64,000 nt of DNA. It comes from Pseudoalteromonas rubra. Its GTDB lineage: Bacteria; Pseudomonadota; Gammaproteobacteria; Enterobacterales; Alteromonadaceae. Where the stretch lies: the NCBI RefSeq assembly GCF_005887115.1, contig NZ_PNCJ01000034.1:83359-147358 (forward strand), written 5' to 3'. The position numbers and the translations under genes were made by a program. Below are positions 1-9,301 of the stretch, piece by piece; positions within the stretch are counted from its first letter, which is position 1; every line of letters starts with the position of its first letter. The notes under the pieces are model-generated. The model was not told where the DNA came from. It did not search any database and was given only the letters and a program-made list of their open reading frames with translations.

Positions 1-1808
1 CGCAGGGCCTGAGCCATGGTGGCACACTCTTGTTCATTGAGAATTGGCGGGTGGCCATTTTGATAGGCTTCCTCAGGGGCATCTTCCATCAGGCGAGTAA
101 CAGCCTGCTCCATCATACGCAGTGGCCCAATGGGTGAAACAAAATGGTCACTGTGGAGGGTATAGCGCAGCGCATGTTGAGTCGCAGAGGCGGTGCGATC
201 CAGGTGTTCAACAACCGATTGCTGAGGAAACACCTTATGCTTGAAGGTATAGCCCCAGTAGCCCACATGTCCTATCAAAAAGCTTGGCGACAGGCCAAGG
301 TAGTCCATATCAGCCAGGTTCTCATCGCTCAGTAAAGAAGCGTGCTCTATGCGATGGCGCTTTTCCAGCCCCGCTTTTTCCTGGTTATGGAGTGCATCAC
401 GATACGCCATGATGGTATTGTTTATGGCATGTGTGCCGTTAGCGTGGATCATCAAAGACCAGCCGCGCGTGTCTAACTCACTCACCAGCGCCAGAAACGG
501 AGATTCGACTTGATGATCCTCTCCACCATCCGGCGGATTGAAATTCCAAACCCCATAGGGGAATTCATCGTTAATGTTGCTGTCCGGGAATTGATATTTG
601 GTGAGCTGATATCCGGTCAGACCCTGGTTAGAGCCATCGCTGACGATTTTGGCATGGGCAATATTGAACCAGTCCGTATGATAATGGCTGGGTTCGGTTG
701 GCGTGATTTTGCTCCACTGATCAGCCGTGATATAGAATAATGCGCCGCCAAGGCGCAACCCGGCAAGACCGCTGCTGGCCATCTTACTCAATATCTCCAG
801 CTCAGCGTTTTTCAAAGACGCGCCGAGCGCCGCGTCCCACATCAGGGTGACACCTCGTGATAGCGCGAGCTTAAAGATCTTTTGTAAATTGCCAAATAGC
901 TCTGTGATGCCCTGAGGGTGCTCCACAAAGTACTGCTCCAGCGCAACTTTGATCACCGGACCAATCTGGTCCGATTCAAGTAAAATACCATTTTCGTTGA
1001 CGGGCGGTTTGCTTGCATGCTGCGCGCGTTGCACTGCTTCAAGCGCATTGGTGTTGACGTAAGCGACATGGCCAGATGCATTCATAATAAAAATACAAAT
1101 ATCATCGTTCTTGCCCGAGCGTGCCTGCTTGCTGATGTCGTCCAGCTCAGCACAGTTGAAGTCCTCCCAGGGCGTTGGACTGACAGAGCCGTCCGCAGAC
1201 GTCGTGGTGATAGGGTTAAACTGGCTGGGGTCGACTCCAAAGGCCAGCAGCCATTTGCGGTGAGAGGGAAGTGCTTTTGCCGCTTTGAGCAACAGCGCTG
1301 ACACTGACTTCTTGTTGTAGTCTTTGCCAATTAAATACTGATCATTGTTATCACCGCCACTTTCTACTCCTTCTCTGAACGGTGCGAGCTGCAGCCAGGC
1401 GTTAAAAGATGCTGTGGGAGTCAAATGAACATGGGGTTCAATCAGCCCGGGTAACATGCAGGCCCCTTGTAAATCTTCTGAGTCGGCGTGTGGATACTGG
1501 TTTTGACAGTCAGTCAGGCTACCCGTATGGACTATCTGCCCATGCTCGATGACAACGGCTTCAACGGTTTTGTTTACATCACCGTTCTCGAGCGTACGAA
1601 TAGTGCCGCCGTAAAAAATCTTGTGCTGCTGAGGGGGCCTGACAAACTGATTGGCAATGTAATCATCTATGTAATGCTCTGCGGCAATCAGGAGTTTATC
1701 GAGATTGAAAATCCCCTTATCTGATTGGTTATTATCGCCTTGTACGGCATGGCCAAACAATTGGTAGTTACAGCAGGCACAGCCAAGGTGCGGATGGTGC
1801 GAAGACAT
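1..1808 (-). CDS. Amidohydrolase, YtcJ-like (Amidohydro_3), 3' end cut by window edge
   Basis: Metal-dependent hydrolase, probably acting on an amide or similar C-N bond; the substrate is unknown. About 602 residues are visible and the frame is still open at base 1. The start is the ATG at 1806-1808, preceded by a clear AAGGAG. Family hallmarks are GLIEPHVHL near residues 121-129 (metal-binding HxH), then the VSDGSNQGLTGY block and the HRIEHA motif further on. YtcJ-like enzymes are usually 540-600 residues. Here there is an extra N-terminal segment of about 60 residues before the first beta-strand (FYGGTIRTL), carrying a C10-x-C12-C13 cluster and several His. No signal peptide is seen, so it is probably cytoplasmic. 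It stands alone on the minus strand with no obvious operon partner. The family call is secure; the reaction is not. Confidence 0.85.
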   Translation of the reverse strand, partial: MSSHHPHLGCACCNYQLFGHAVQGDNNQSDKGIFNLDKLLIAAEHYIDDYIANQFVRPPQQHKIFYGGTIRTLENGDVNKTVEAVVIEHGQIVHTGSLTDCQNQYPHADSEDLQGACMLPGLIEPHVHLTPTASFNAWLQLAPFREGVESGGDNNDQYLIGKDYNKKSVSALLLKAAKALPSHRKWLLAFGVDPSQFNPITTTSADGSVSPTPWEDFNCAELDDISKQARSGKNDDICIFIMNASGHVAYVNTNALEAVQRAQHASKPPVNENGILLESDQIGPVIKVALEQYFVEHPQGITELFGNLQKIFKLALSRGVTLMWDAALGASLKNAELEILSKMASSGLAGLRLGGALFYITADQWSKITPTEPSHYHTDWFNIAHAKIVSDGSNQGLTGYQLTKYQFPDSNINDEFPYGVWNFNPPDGGEDHQVESPFLALVSELDTRGWSLMIHANGTHAINNTIMAYRDALHNQEKAGLEKRHRIEHASLLSDENLADMDYLGLSPSFLIGHVGYWGYTFKHKVFPQQSVVEHLDRTASATQHALRYTLHSDHFVSPIGPLRMMEQAVTRLMEDAPEEAYQNGHPPILNEQECATMAQAL

Positions 1809-1932
1809 AGCGTTCTCCTTTGCATATGTAATGTAGTGTTAGGCAAGTCAGACTTGTGCTACAACTGTAGAACATATGGTCAAAAGCGAAAGCAGCCCGG
1901 ACATGCTGTGATCCTGACGAGTAAAATTTGGG

Positions 1933-4509
1933 TTACACCTGAATACTCACGATGGCGTGGCTGTCGTAAAAACGCTTCACCTGGGAGGCATCTTCGCGCA
2001 GCGCTATCTCTCCAACTTGAAGACCATGCGCGGCCAGCTTGCTGCGCAGTGCATCCAGGTGAGGCTGGGCCAGTTGGCAAACCGACGCGCTGTCGCCAAC
2101 AATCTCGCAGTCGACGGCTTTGTCCATCAGCTCAGCTTGCACACTTAACTGGCCAAGTTTTGCATAGTCGAAGTTAAGCCGCACAAACCACACTTGTTTT
2201 TCCGGCATATTGGCTTTGGCGGATTTCTTATACTTGCCTATCTGTAGTTCACTCTGGCGACATTCCTGCGGCAATTTGAGAGGCATAAATAAATTGATCA
2301 GCAACTGGCTTTCGCTATCGAATTTTTGCGCCAGCGGCGCTGGACTGGCATTGTTAGCCAGATTGTTTTGCAACAGTGCCAGGTCGTCCATCAGGCGAGA
2401 CTGAGCTTGCTGAGTCACCGCCTGAATAAACTGACCGGGAGACGAGAGTTTAGTGCCGGGTTGCAGGGTTTCGACCAGAGCCGCAACACGCTGCTCCGGA
2501 CTGGTTTGCGGCGGTAGGTTCTGGGTTTTGGCTGTAAGCTGAGTGCCCAGTAAAGTCACTATGAGCTTGTCCAGTGCTTGCGCAAAGCTACTGTTGGGCA
2601 AAGCGGGTTGGATCTGGCTGGCAAGCGCCGGCAATCGCGCAAACAGTTCATGACTGACCTGCTCAGGGGAGTGGCGCGTTTCGTCCATCATTTTACTAAA
2701 GGCCTGATGCACAAGGCGCATCAGGTCGGCCGATTGCGGGCTGCGAAATTGCTGTGTCGCAGAGAGAGTTTCACTGAGCTGTTGTTGCAGTGGTGGTCCT
2801 GATTGTGTCGGTGTTGCCTCTATCTGGCGCAGTGTTTTACTCAAAATCTGGGCGATTGGTAAAGATAAACTGGGTTTGGCCGATGCCGCCTGCTCAGCTT
2901 TTGCTGAGCTCGTTTGGTTTGACTGGTTGTCAGCGGGTTTAGCTGCCGACTCGTCACTCAGTGCCTGTGCCTGTTGCAACTGAGGGTTGATAAGCTGTGC
3001 GCTGTAAGGTTTTTGTTGAGGAACCACAGCAGCAAAAACCTGTTGAAGTATCGCCAGGCGTTGAGTAAACGCACTGGAGGGCAGCGAGGCAACAGCCGGT
3101 TTGTCTGTTGTCGCAGGCGCGAGCGCCTGTGCATCTTTGGTTGTGGCAGCAGGGCCGGAGGGCGGTATTGGCGCAGGTGCGTGTGACAAAGCCTTACTGA
3201 TTTTACCTGGCTCCTGTGGTGTCGCCCCGGCTGGTGCCGAGCTGGTATTGCGTTCAGCGACTGGGCTACTTGGAGTTGATAAAGGGACCTGCACGTTACC
3301 TTTAGGTGTAGCCTGCTTAGCGATGTTGGTAAATACTTGCTCTACGTTATCCAGTAGCTGTAAAAGAGGTTGGCTGTGTACAGGTGTCCTGCTTTTCAGT
3401 ACCAGCGCGGCATTGTTGGCAGCAATCTGAGGTAGAGTCGCATTCGGTGATTTTGCAGCCGTGGTAGGGGGCTGAGTGACAGTCGGTGCTTGAGAGCCCT
3501 GGGTTTGTTTGGTGTTGAAAAAGGGCCTGGACAGTAGCTGACCCAGAGCTTGTTTAACCGTCTGTTTAATGTCTGCCATTGATACGTTGAGCAAAGGTTT
3601 GTCGTAGCTGAGTGTCGATTTACTGTCAGGTGCAGGGCTAATGGCTTTTTCCAGCTCGGCGGCGAAGCGGTGTGTGGCCAGCTTGGGCAGTGCCTGCTGT
3701 AAAGGCGTGGCCAGTTTTACCTCAGTTGATTGCCTGGCTACGCCGATTTGCAGTCCGTCTGGCTGGGCTTTTAGCTGAGCATTGAACCAGCTGTTGAGCT
3801 TCAGCGCACTCTGGGCTTCAGGGGTCTTCACTTCAACCTGCTGGTTAGCAAGCTGCAATGTGGCACTGCTGCGGCCAAGCTTAATTTTGGGTTGCTCTTG
3901 ATTGCCAAGTTGCGCCAATAAAGAAGTTAGTTTGTGTTTACTAATTGGTGCTTTCATCAGCTCATCGCCAAAGGCATTGAAAATCTGTAGCAGCAAGTTA
4001 TTCTGCCGTGCACTGAGATTGGCGACGAGTTTATTCTCTTGTTTGAGCAAGTCTGCCAGGGCAGGGGGAACTGGCAGTGCCAGGCCGATTTTTTCCAGCA
4101 TTAAGGTGGATTGATTGCTGCCTTTAAGCTGCGCATCCAGCTGCAATGCACTTTGTCCGCCAAGCCCTTTGAGCAGGCTCAGCAGGCTCAGCAAAGTTTG
4201 CGCGGGTTTGATCTGTAATTTCAGTTCCGGGGTGCTGACCGTCAGCAATGTGCCGTCGGCACTGAGCTTAACCTCGGCTTCGGGTAATTTAAGCGGCTGC
4301 TGCAACTGGCTCTGACTGGCCAGTCGCACGCCTTGCCAGCGGCCATCTATCGTCACCTCCATTTGAATGCTGTCGGGTTTGATCACCAAATTGCGGGCAT
4401 TGAAGGTCTGTTCAGTCGCCGCGGTCGTGTTTGCTGATGGCCCGCGTTCATTCAGCTGTGATGTGGCCAAATGTGCATTGTTTTGAATAGAAATCGTCGG
4501 CTTATTCAT
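1933..4509 (-). CDS. FliK-like protein with C-terminal flagellar hook-length control domain
   Basis: 858-residue protein, low in Cys and Trp and very rich in Ala, Gln, Ser, Pro and Thr through the middle (about residues 330-600). That is typical of the disordered ruler segment of FliK. The C-terminal part (about 740-840) looks like a Flg_hook domain: VRLNFDYAKLGQLSVQAEL, then repeated hydrophobic strands ending in LRSKLAAHGLQVGEIAL. FliK measures hook length and switches export specificity. Whether this copy does so is uncertain, because no other flagellar gene is in the window and it lies alone, divergent from ccmA. In related genera the ccm operon often borders the flagellar/chemotaxis region, so it may be a marginal member of that cluster or a second FliK-type protein. 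It starts with ATG at 4507-4509. Confidence 0.65.
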   Translation of the reverse strand: MNKPTISIQNNAHLATSQLNERGPSANTTAATEQTFNARNLVIKPDSIQMEVTIDGRWQGVRLASQSQLQQPLKLPEAEVKLSADGTLLTVSTPELKLQIKPAQTLLSLLSLLKGLGGQSALQLDAQLKGSNQSTLMLEKIGLALPVPPALADLLKQENKLVANLSARQNNLLLQIFNAFGDELMKAPISKHKLTSLLAQLGNQEQPKIKLGRSSATLQLANQQVEVKTPEAQSALKLNSWFNAQLKAQPDGLQIGVARQSTEVKLATPLQQALPKLATHRFAAELEKAISPAPDSKSTLSYDKPLLNVSMADIKQTVKQALGQLLSRPFFNTKQTQGSQAPTVTQPPTTAAKSPNATLPQIAANNAALVLKSRTPVHSQPLLQLLDNVEQVFTNIAKQATPKGNVQVPLSTPSSPVAERNTSSAPAGATPQEPGKISKALSHAPAPIPPSGPAATTKDAQALAPATTDKPAVASLPSSAFTQRLAILQQVFAAVVPQQKPYSAQLINPQLQQAQALSDESAAKPADNQSNQTSSAKAEQAASAKPSLSLPIAQILSKTLRQIEATPTQSGPPLQQQLSETLSATQQFRSPQSADLMRLVHQAFSKMMDETRHSPEQVSHELFARLPALASQIQPALPNSSFAQALDKLIVTLLGTQLTAKTQNLPPQTSPEQRVAALVETLQPGTKLSSPGQFIQAVTQQAQSRLMDDLALLQNNLANNASPAPLAQKFDSESQLLINLFMPLKLPQECRQSELQIGKYKKSAKANMPEKQVWFVRLNFDYAKLGQLSVQAELMDKAVDCEIVGDSASVCQLAQPHLDALRSKLAAHGLQVGEIALREDASQVKRFYDSHAIVSIQV

Positions 4510-4613
4510 TATTTTAAATCAAATTTTCGTTGATCGGTCGCATCCAATTATTCGTATTACCCTACCATTATGATAGACTAACGCCCAATTTTTTAGCGTC
4601 AGAGAGTCGCGCC

Positions 4614-5237
4614 TTGCTAGAGATTAAGTCCGTCACGTGTGTAAAACAGGACCGCTGTTTATTTGAGTCATTGAGTTTTTCGCTTCAGGCGGGTCAGATC
4701 ATGCAAGTTGAAGGCCCAAATGGTGCAGGTAAAACATCTTTATTGCGTATAATCGCGGGTTTTGCCCGTGCAGACGAAGGCCAGATCTGTTTTGAAGGCC
4801 AGGACATTAGTCGGGATTACGACACTTTCGCTGAGTCATTGCTGTTTATCGGACACAAAACCGGTGTAAACCAGCAACTGACCGCCTATGAAAACGTCCA
4901 GTACTGGTTACAGGTGCACGGTTACGGGGCAGACGAAGACGAGATCTATACCCTGTTAGGTCAGCTTGGCCTGGTTGGGCTGGAAGATGTCCCCGTGCGA
5001 ACCCTCTCCGCAGGTCAGCAACGTCGGGTTGCGCTGGTGCGACTTTGGTTAAATAAAGCCCGCCTGTGGATCCTCGATGAGCCCTTTACCGCACTCGATA
5101 AAAAAGGTGTCGCGCTGCTGCAACAGCAGTTTGAATCGCACCTGGCAAATGGCGGCGCTATTTTACTGACTACCCACCAGGATCTGACGACTCAGTTCAG
5201 CTCCCTGCAAACCCTGGTTCTGGAGTACCGCCATTAA
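4614..5237 (+). CDS. ccmA: Heme exporter ATP-binding protein CcmA
   Basis: ABC ATPase of the CcmAB complex, which uses ATP to release holo-CcmE from CcmC during cytochrome c maturation. The Walker A GPNGAGKTS, the signature LSAGQQRR and the Walker B LWILDEPF are all intact. The open frame extends upstream to 4530, but I place the start at TTG 4614. That gives 207 residues beginning MLEIKSVTC, which matches the family length and N-terminus. A weak purine run (agagag) lies just upstream. It is the first gene of the ccm operon and its stop overlaps the ccmB start (TAATG). The TTG start is an inference from homology. Confidence 0.95.
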   Translation: MLEIKSVTCVKQDRCLFESLSFSLQAGQIMQVEGPNGAGKTSLLRIIAGFARADEGQICFEGQDISRDYDTFAESLLFIGHKTGVNQQLTAYENVQYWLQVHGYGADEDEIYTLLGQLGLVGLEDVPVRTLSAGQQRRVALVRLWLNKARLWILDEPFTALDKKGVALLQQQFESHLANGGAILLTTHQDLTTQFSSLQTLVLEYRH

Positions 5238-5923
5238 TGAAGGTTGAGCATTCTTACTGGCATTTATTTGTCGCTGTTTATCGTAAAGATGTGACTTTGG
5301 CTTTTCGCCAACGCGCCGAAATCGTAAACCCTCTTCTGTTTTTTCTGATAGTCATTTCGTTATTTCCGTTGGCAATTGGACCCGAACCGGCCTTGCTGGG
5401 GCGCATGGCTGCAGGTATCATTTGGGTAGCCGCGTTGCTGTCGACCATGCTGGGTCTGGACAAGCTATTTCGCGATGATTATGCCGACGGATCGTTGGAG
5501 CAAATGATAGCTTCACCCTATCCTATGTCTTTGTCTGTGCTGGCCAAAGTAGCCGCACACTGGACCATCACCGGATTGCCTATGGTGCTGATGGCACCGT
5601 TATTTGCGCTGTTGATGAACCTCGACAGCCAGGCACTGGGCGCAACCATTCTGACATTGTTGATTGGAACGCCGTTATTAAGTTTTATTGGCGCCATAGG
5701 CGCCGCATTAACCGTGGGTCTGCAAAAGGGCGGTATTTTGATGAGTCTGCTTGTTTTGCCTTTGTATATCCCGGTTCTGATTTTCGCAACCTCTGCCATT
5801 GATACCGCCAGTATGTCGGTCGCTTATGGCGGACAACTTGCGATCCTTGGTGCCATGCTGGCCGTTGCCATTGTCACGGCGCCAATTGCCATATCGTCAG
5901 CTTTAAGAGTGAGTGTAAGTTAA
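5237..5923 (+). CDS. ccmB: Heme exporter membrane protein CcmB
   Basis: Inner-membrane partner of CcmA, 228 residues with about six hydrophobic segments, beginning with a cytoplasmic stretch (YRKDVTLAFRQRAEIVNPLLFF) that is conserved in CcmB. The ATG shares one base with the ccmA stop, so the two are translationally coupled. With CcmA it forms the ABC module that remodels CcmC-CcmE; it is no longer thought to transport heme itself. The length is normal for the family. It is followed after one base by ccmC. Confidence 0.95.
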   Translation: MKVEHSYWHLFVAVYRKDVTLAFRQRAEIVNPLLFFLIVISLFPLAIGPEPALLGRMAAGIIWVAALLSTMLGLDKLFRDDYADGSLEQMIASPYPMSLSVLAKVAAHWTITGLPMVLMAPLFALLMNLDSQALGATILTLLIGTPLLSFIGAIGAALTVGLQKGGILMSLLVLPLYIPVLIFATSAIDTASMSVAYGGQLAILGAMLAVAIVTAPIAISSALRVSVS

Positions 5924-5924
5924 A

Positions 5925-6662
5925 ATGTGGAAGTGGTTACATCCCTATGCCAAAGCGGAGCGTGCTTACCAATTGTGTAACACCTTGCTTCCGTACTTTG
6001 TTACCGTAACGGCGGTCTGTATCGCCGTAGGATGGATCTGGGGCCTGGCATTTGCCCCAGCGGATTATCAGCAAAAGGACAGCTATCGCATTATCTTTAT
6101 TCACGTGCCGTCGGCTATTTTGTCGATGGGGGCGTATTCTTCTATGGCCATTGCCGCAATCGTCGCGCTGGTGTGGCAAATTCGTAATGCGGAACTGGCC
6201 GTAATTGCCATTGCGCCGGTTGGCGCGGCGATGACTGCCATTGCCCTTATCACGGGCGCTGCCTGGGGTAAACCTATGTGGGGTGCCTGGTGGGTATGGG
6301 ATGCGCGTCTGACCTCAGAACTGATCCTATTGTTTTTGTACTTTGGTGTATTGTCTTTGTATCACGCCTTTGAGGACAAAAAATCCGGTGGCAGAGCGGC
6401 CTGTATTCTGGCCATTGTCGGGGTGATCAACCTGCCGATTATTCATTTCTCTGTTGAGTGGTGGAACACGCTGCACCAGGGCTCAACCATCACCAAGTTT
6501 GATACCTCAGCTATCGATCCGTCTATGTTATGGCCGTTGCTTATCAATATTTTAGGGTTTGCCGCCTTTGTTGGCGCGCTGTCACTGGTCCGTCTTAAAA
6601 ACGAGATCCTTCAGGTCGAGAAGCACCGCCCCTGGGTGCGCCAGCTGGTTAGTCGAGGTTAA
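5925..6662 (+). CDS. ccmC: Heme-handling membrane protein CcmC
   Basis: 245-residue inner-membrane protein with six predicted hydrophobic helices. It carries the tryptophan-rich WWD signature (WGAWWVWDARLTSEL), which binds heme on the periplasmic face and presents it to CcmE. Two conserved His that ligate heme are present in periplasmic loops (FIHVPSA and HQGSTI contexts). The gene starts one base after ccmB and ends two bases before ccmD, in the usual system I order. Confidence 0.96.
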   Translation: MWKWLHPYAKAERAYQLCNTLLPYFVTVTAVCIAVGWIWGLAFAPADYQQKDSYRIIFIHVPSAILSMGAYSSMAIAAIVALVWQIRNAELAVIAIAPVGAAMTAIALITGAAWGKPMWGAWWVWDARLTSELILLFLYFGVLSLYHAFEDKKSGGRAACILAIVGVINLPIIHFSVEWWNTLHQGSTITKFDTSAIDPSMLWPLLINILGFAAFVGALSLVRLKNEILQVEKHRPWVRQLVSRG

Positions 6663-6664
6663 GT

Positions 6665-6868
6665 ATGCAGTTTGAATCTTTGAGTGACTTTTTTCACATG
6701 GGCGGTTACGCCTTTTATGTCTGGCTATCCTTTGGTAGCTGTGCCTTTATCCTGCTGGGCTTGGTATGGGCGTCGTTAAACGATGCCAAGCGTATTAAGC
6801 GTGAAGTCGATGCACAAATGAAGCGTGAAGCACGTATCAAGCAGGCTCAAGAGGAGGCTAAAGCATGA
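6665..6868 (+). CDS. ccmD: Cytochrome c maturation protein CcmD
   Basis: 67-residue protein with a single membrane helix (about residues 17-37, from FYVWLSFGSCAFILLGLVW) followed by a highly charged Lys/Arg/Glu-rich cytoplasmic tail. The N-terminal MGGYAFYVW motif is typical of CcmD. It stabilises the CcmABC-CcmE assembly and is needed for release of holo-CcmE. It overlaps ccmE by four bases (ATGA). Confidence 0.93.
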   Translation: MQFESLSDFFHMGGYAFYVWLSFGSCAFILLGLVWASLNDAKRIKREVDAQMKREARIKQAQEEAKA

Positions 6869-7344
6869 ACCCAAGACGTAAAAAACGCTTATTTGCCGTG
6901 TTGGCCGTGATATTCGGGATCGGCTCAGCGGTCGGTCTGACCCTGTATGCGTTACAAGAAAATATCAACCTCTTTTATACGCCCAGCGAGCTGATTGAGG
7001 GTAAAGGCCCTGACAAAGAGCTGCCTTATATCGGGCAAAAACTGCGCATTGGCGGCATGGTTGTACCTGGCAGTGTGGACCGGGAAGAAACCTCTCTGGA
7101 TGTCACCTTTAAGCTCATTGACACCGGCCCTATGGTCACCATCAAGTACCACGGTATTTTGCCTGATTTGTTCCGTGAAGGTCAGGGTATTGTTGCCCAG
7201 GGTACACTGGTTGAACCTAATGTCATTGAAGCATTTGAAGTGCTGGCAAAACACGACGAAGAGTATATGCCAGCCGAGATAGCTGAGGCCGTGAAAGGGA
7301 TCAAGCACGAAAAACCCAAATATAATTTAAACAGCGAGAACTAG
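6865..7344 (+). CDS. ccmE: Periplasmic heme chaperone CcmE
   Basis: 159 residues: a basic N-terminus, one signal-anchor helix (about 8-29), then an OB-fold periplasmic domain. The covalent heme ligand His lies in VLAKHDEEY and is residue 130, the same number as in E. coli CcmE, with the Tyr four residues later also kept. It carries heme from CcmC to CcmF. The start overlaps the ccmD stop (ATGA) and ccmF follows one base later. Confidence 0.96.
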   Translation: MNPRRKKRLFAVLAVIFGIGSAVGLTLYALQENINLFYTPSELIEGKGPDKELPYIGQKLRIGGMVVPGSVDREETSLDVTFKLIDTGPMVTIKYHGILPDLFREGQGIVAQGTLVEPNVIEAFEVLAKHDEEYMPAEIAEAVKGIKHEKPKYNLNSEN

Positions 7345-7345
7345 T

Positions 7346-9301
7346 ATGATCCCTGAGATAGGTTATTTTTCATTGGTTCTGGCCATGGGCCTGAGCCTGC
7401 TGTTGTGTATTTTTCCTCTCTGGGGCGCTTATACCGGCAACTTACGCCTGATGCGTACAGCGCCTTCACTGGCCGTGGGCCAGTGTCTGCTGGTTTTGTT
7501 TTCTTTTGGTGTACTGATTTATATCACACTCACCGATGACTTTACGGTGGCTTACGTAGCGCATCATTCTTCCAGTACCTTGCCCTGGTATTACAAGGTT
7601 ACGTCGACCTGGGGTGGCCATGAAGGCGCAATCCTGTTGTGGCTGGTGATGCAGGCAAGCTGGACGGCTTTGGTCGCCATGATGTCTAAATCTCTGCCCT
7701 GGGTACTGCGCGCGCGCGTACTCGGCGTGCTGGGCTTCCTGGGCGTAGGCTTTATGCTTTACACCCTGTGGATGTCGAGCCCGTTTGAGCGTTTGCTGCC
7801 TTACTACCCGGTAGAAGGTCGCGATTTGAACCCATTACTGCAAGACCCTGGCATGATCATTCACCCCCCTTTGCTCTATATGGGCTATGTGGGACTATCT
7901 GTGTCTTTCTCTTTTGCAATTGCCGCACTGTTAACCGGCAAGCTGGATAACACCTGGGCTAAATGGTCGCGTCCCTGGACTATGGCCGCATGGGGCTTTT
8001 TGACCTTAGGTATTACCATTGGTAGCTGGTGGGCTTATGCAGAACTAGGCTGGGGTGGCTGGTGGTTCTGGGATCCGGTTGAAAATGCCTCTTTAATGCC
8101 CTGGCTGGTGGCAACTGCACTCCTGCACTCGCTGGCTATTACAGAGAAACGCGGCGTGTTCAAATCCTGGACTGTTTTATTGGCTATCGCCGCATTTAGT
8201 TTGTGTCTGTTAGGTACGTTTATTGTTCGTTCCGGCATCATCGTATCGGTACACGCGTTTGCCACCGACCCCGATCGTGGTTTGTTTATTCTGTCTTTCC
8301 TGGCCTTAGTGGTGGGCGGTAGTCTGGCACTTTATGGGCTACGTGTGAGCCAGGTGTACAGCGAAGGCCGCTACAAGCTTGTGTCACGCGAAGTCGGTTT
8401 GTGGGTGAATAACATCTTCCTGGTTGTGGCAACCCTGATTGTATTGCTGGGCACGCTCTTGCCAATGATCCACAAAGAGCTCGGGCTGGGTTCCATCTCC
8501 ATTGGTGTACCTTTCTTTAACCAAATGTTTGCCATCCTGATTGTGCCCTTTGCCATCTTGATGGGTATTGCGCCTATGTTGCGCTGGAAGCAAAACAAGT
8601 TGCCACCACTGGCCAAAAAGTGGGCCGCTATTTTGGTTGCCACTATCGTGATCACCAGCACCTGGCTGTTCTCCAGCTTTGATGACATCAGCACGCTGAC
8701 TTATCTGGCGACTGCACTGGCAGTGTGGATCTGTATCGCCACAGTGGTCGACCTGGTTGAAAAAGTCAGTGTGCACCCAAGCACGGCTCAGGGTCTGAAA
8801 CGTCTGGGCATGAGCTATTGGGCGATGGTGCTGGGCCATGTGGGTATTGCCTTTGTGATTGCCAGTGTGACCCTGACGTCAGCGTATTCAGTTGAACGCT
8901 CAGTGGTGATGACAAAAGGTGAAACCGCAACGTTGAATGAATACGAGTATCGTTTTGAAGGCGTGAACGAGATCCGTGGCCCTAACTATGGCGGCCATGC
9001 CGGTGAAGTCACCGTGTTTAAGGACGGCGAGTATGTCACCTTGTTGCATGCAGAAAAACGTTTGTACGATGTGGGCATGCAGTTTATGACCGAAGCGGCA
9101 ATTGATGACGGTTTCTACCGTGACCTGTATCTGGCGTTGGGCGAGTCCATGGGCAATGGTGCCTGGTCACTGCGTATCTACCATAAACCTTACGTTCGCT
9201 GGATGTGGCTGGGCGGTATTCTGATCTCTCTGGCGGGCTTTATTGTCCTGGCCGATAAGCGTTATCGTCGCCGTAAGCAAAACTCTGTGGAGCAGGCATA
9301 A
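7346..9301 (+). CDS. ccmF: Cytochrome c heme lyase subunit CcmF
   Basis: 651-residue polytopic membrane protein, the core of the heme ligation complex with CcmH and CcmI. The WWD motif is intact (WGGWWFWDPVENASLMPWL), as is the GHEGAILLW segment and the SPFERL/HPPLLYMGY loops with conserved His. The length agrees with E. coli CcmF (647). The stop overlaps the ccmG ATG by one base (ATAATG). Confidence 0.97.
   Translation: MIPEIGYFSLVLAMGLSLLLCIFPLWGAYTGNLRLMRTAPSLAVGQCLLVLFSFGVLIYITLTDDFTVAYVAHHSSSTLPWYYKVTSTWGGHEGAILLWLVMQASWTALVAMMSKSLPWVLRARVLGVLGFLGVGFMLYTLWMSSPFERLLPYYPVEGRDLNPLLQDPGMIIHPPLLYMGYVGLSVSFSFAIAALLTGKLDNTWAKWSRPWTMAAWGFLTLGITIGSWWAYAELGWGGWWFWDPVENASLMPWLVATALLHSLAITEKRGVFKSWTVLLAIAAFSLCLLGTFIVRSGIIVSVHAFATDPDRGLFILSFLALVVGGSLALYGLRVSQVYSEGRYKLVSREVGLWVNNIFLVVATLIVLLGTLLPMIHKELGLGSISIGVPFFNQMFAILIVPFAILMGIAPMLRWKQNKLPPLAKKWAAILVATIVITSTWLFSSFDDISTLTYLATALAVWICIATVVDLVEKVSVHPSTAQGLKRLGMSYWAMVLGHVGIAFVIASVTLTSAYSVERSVVMTKGETATLNEYEYRFEGVNEIRGPNYGGHAGEVTVFKDGEYVTLLHAEKRLYDVGMQFMTEAAIDDGFYRDLYLALGESMGNGAWSLRIYHKPYVRWMWLGGILISLAGFIVLADKRYRRRKQNSVEQA

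Noticed and set aside
1725..2177. Open frame of 150 codons on the plus strand
   Set aside because: It spans the end of two minus-strand genes and their gap, has no ribosome site and reads like a shadow of the FliK-like gene.
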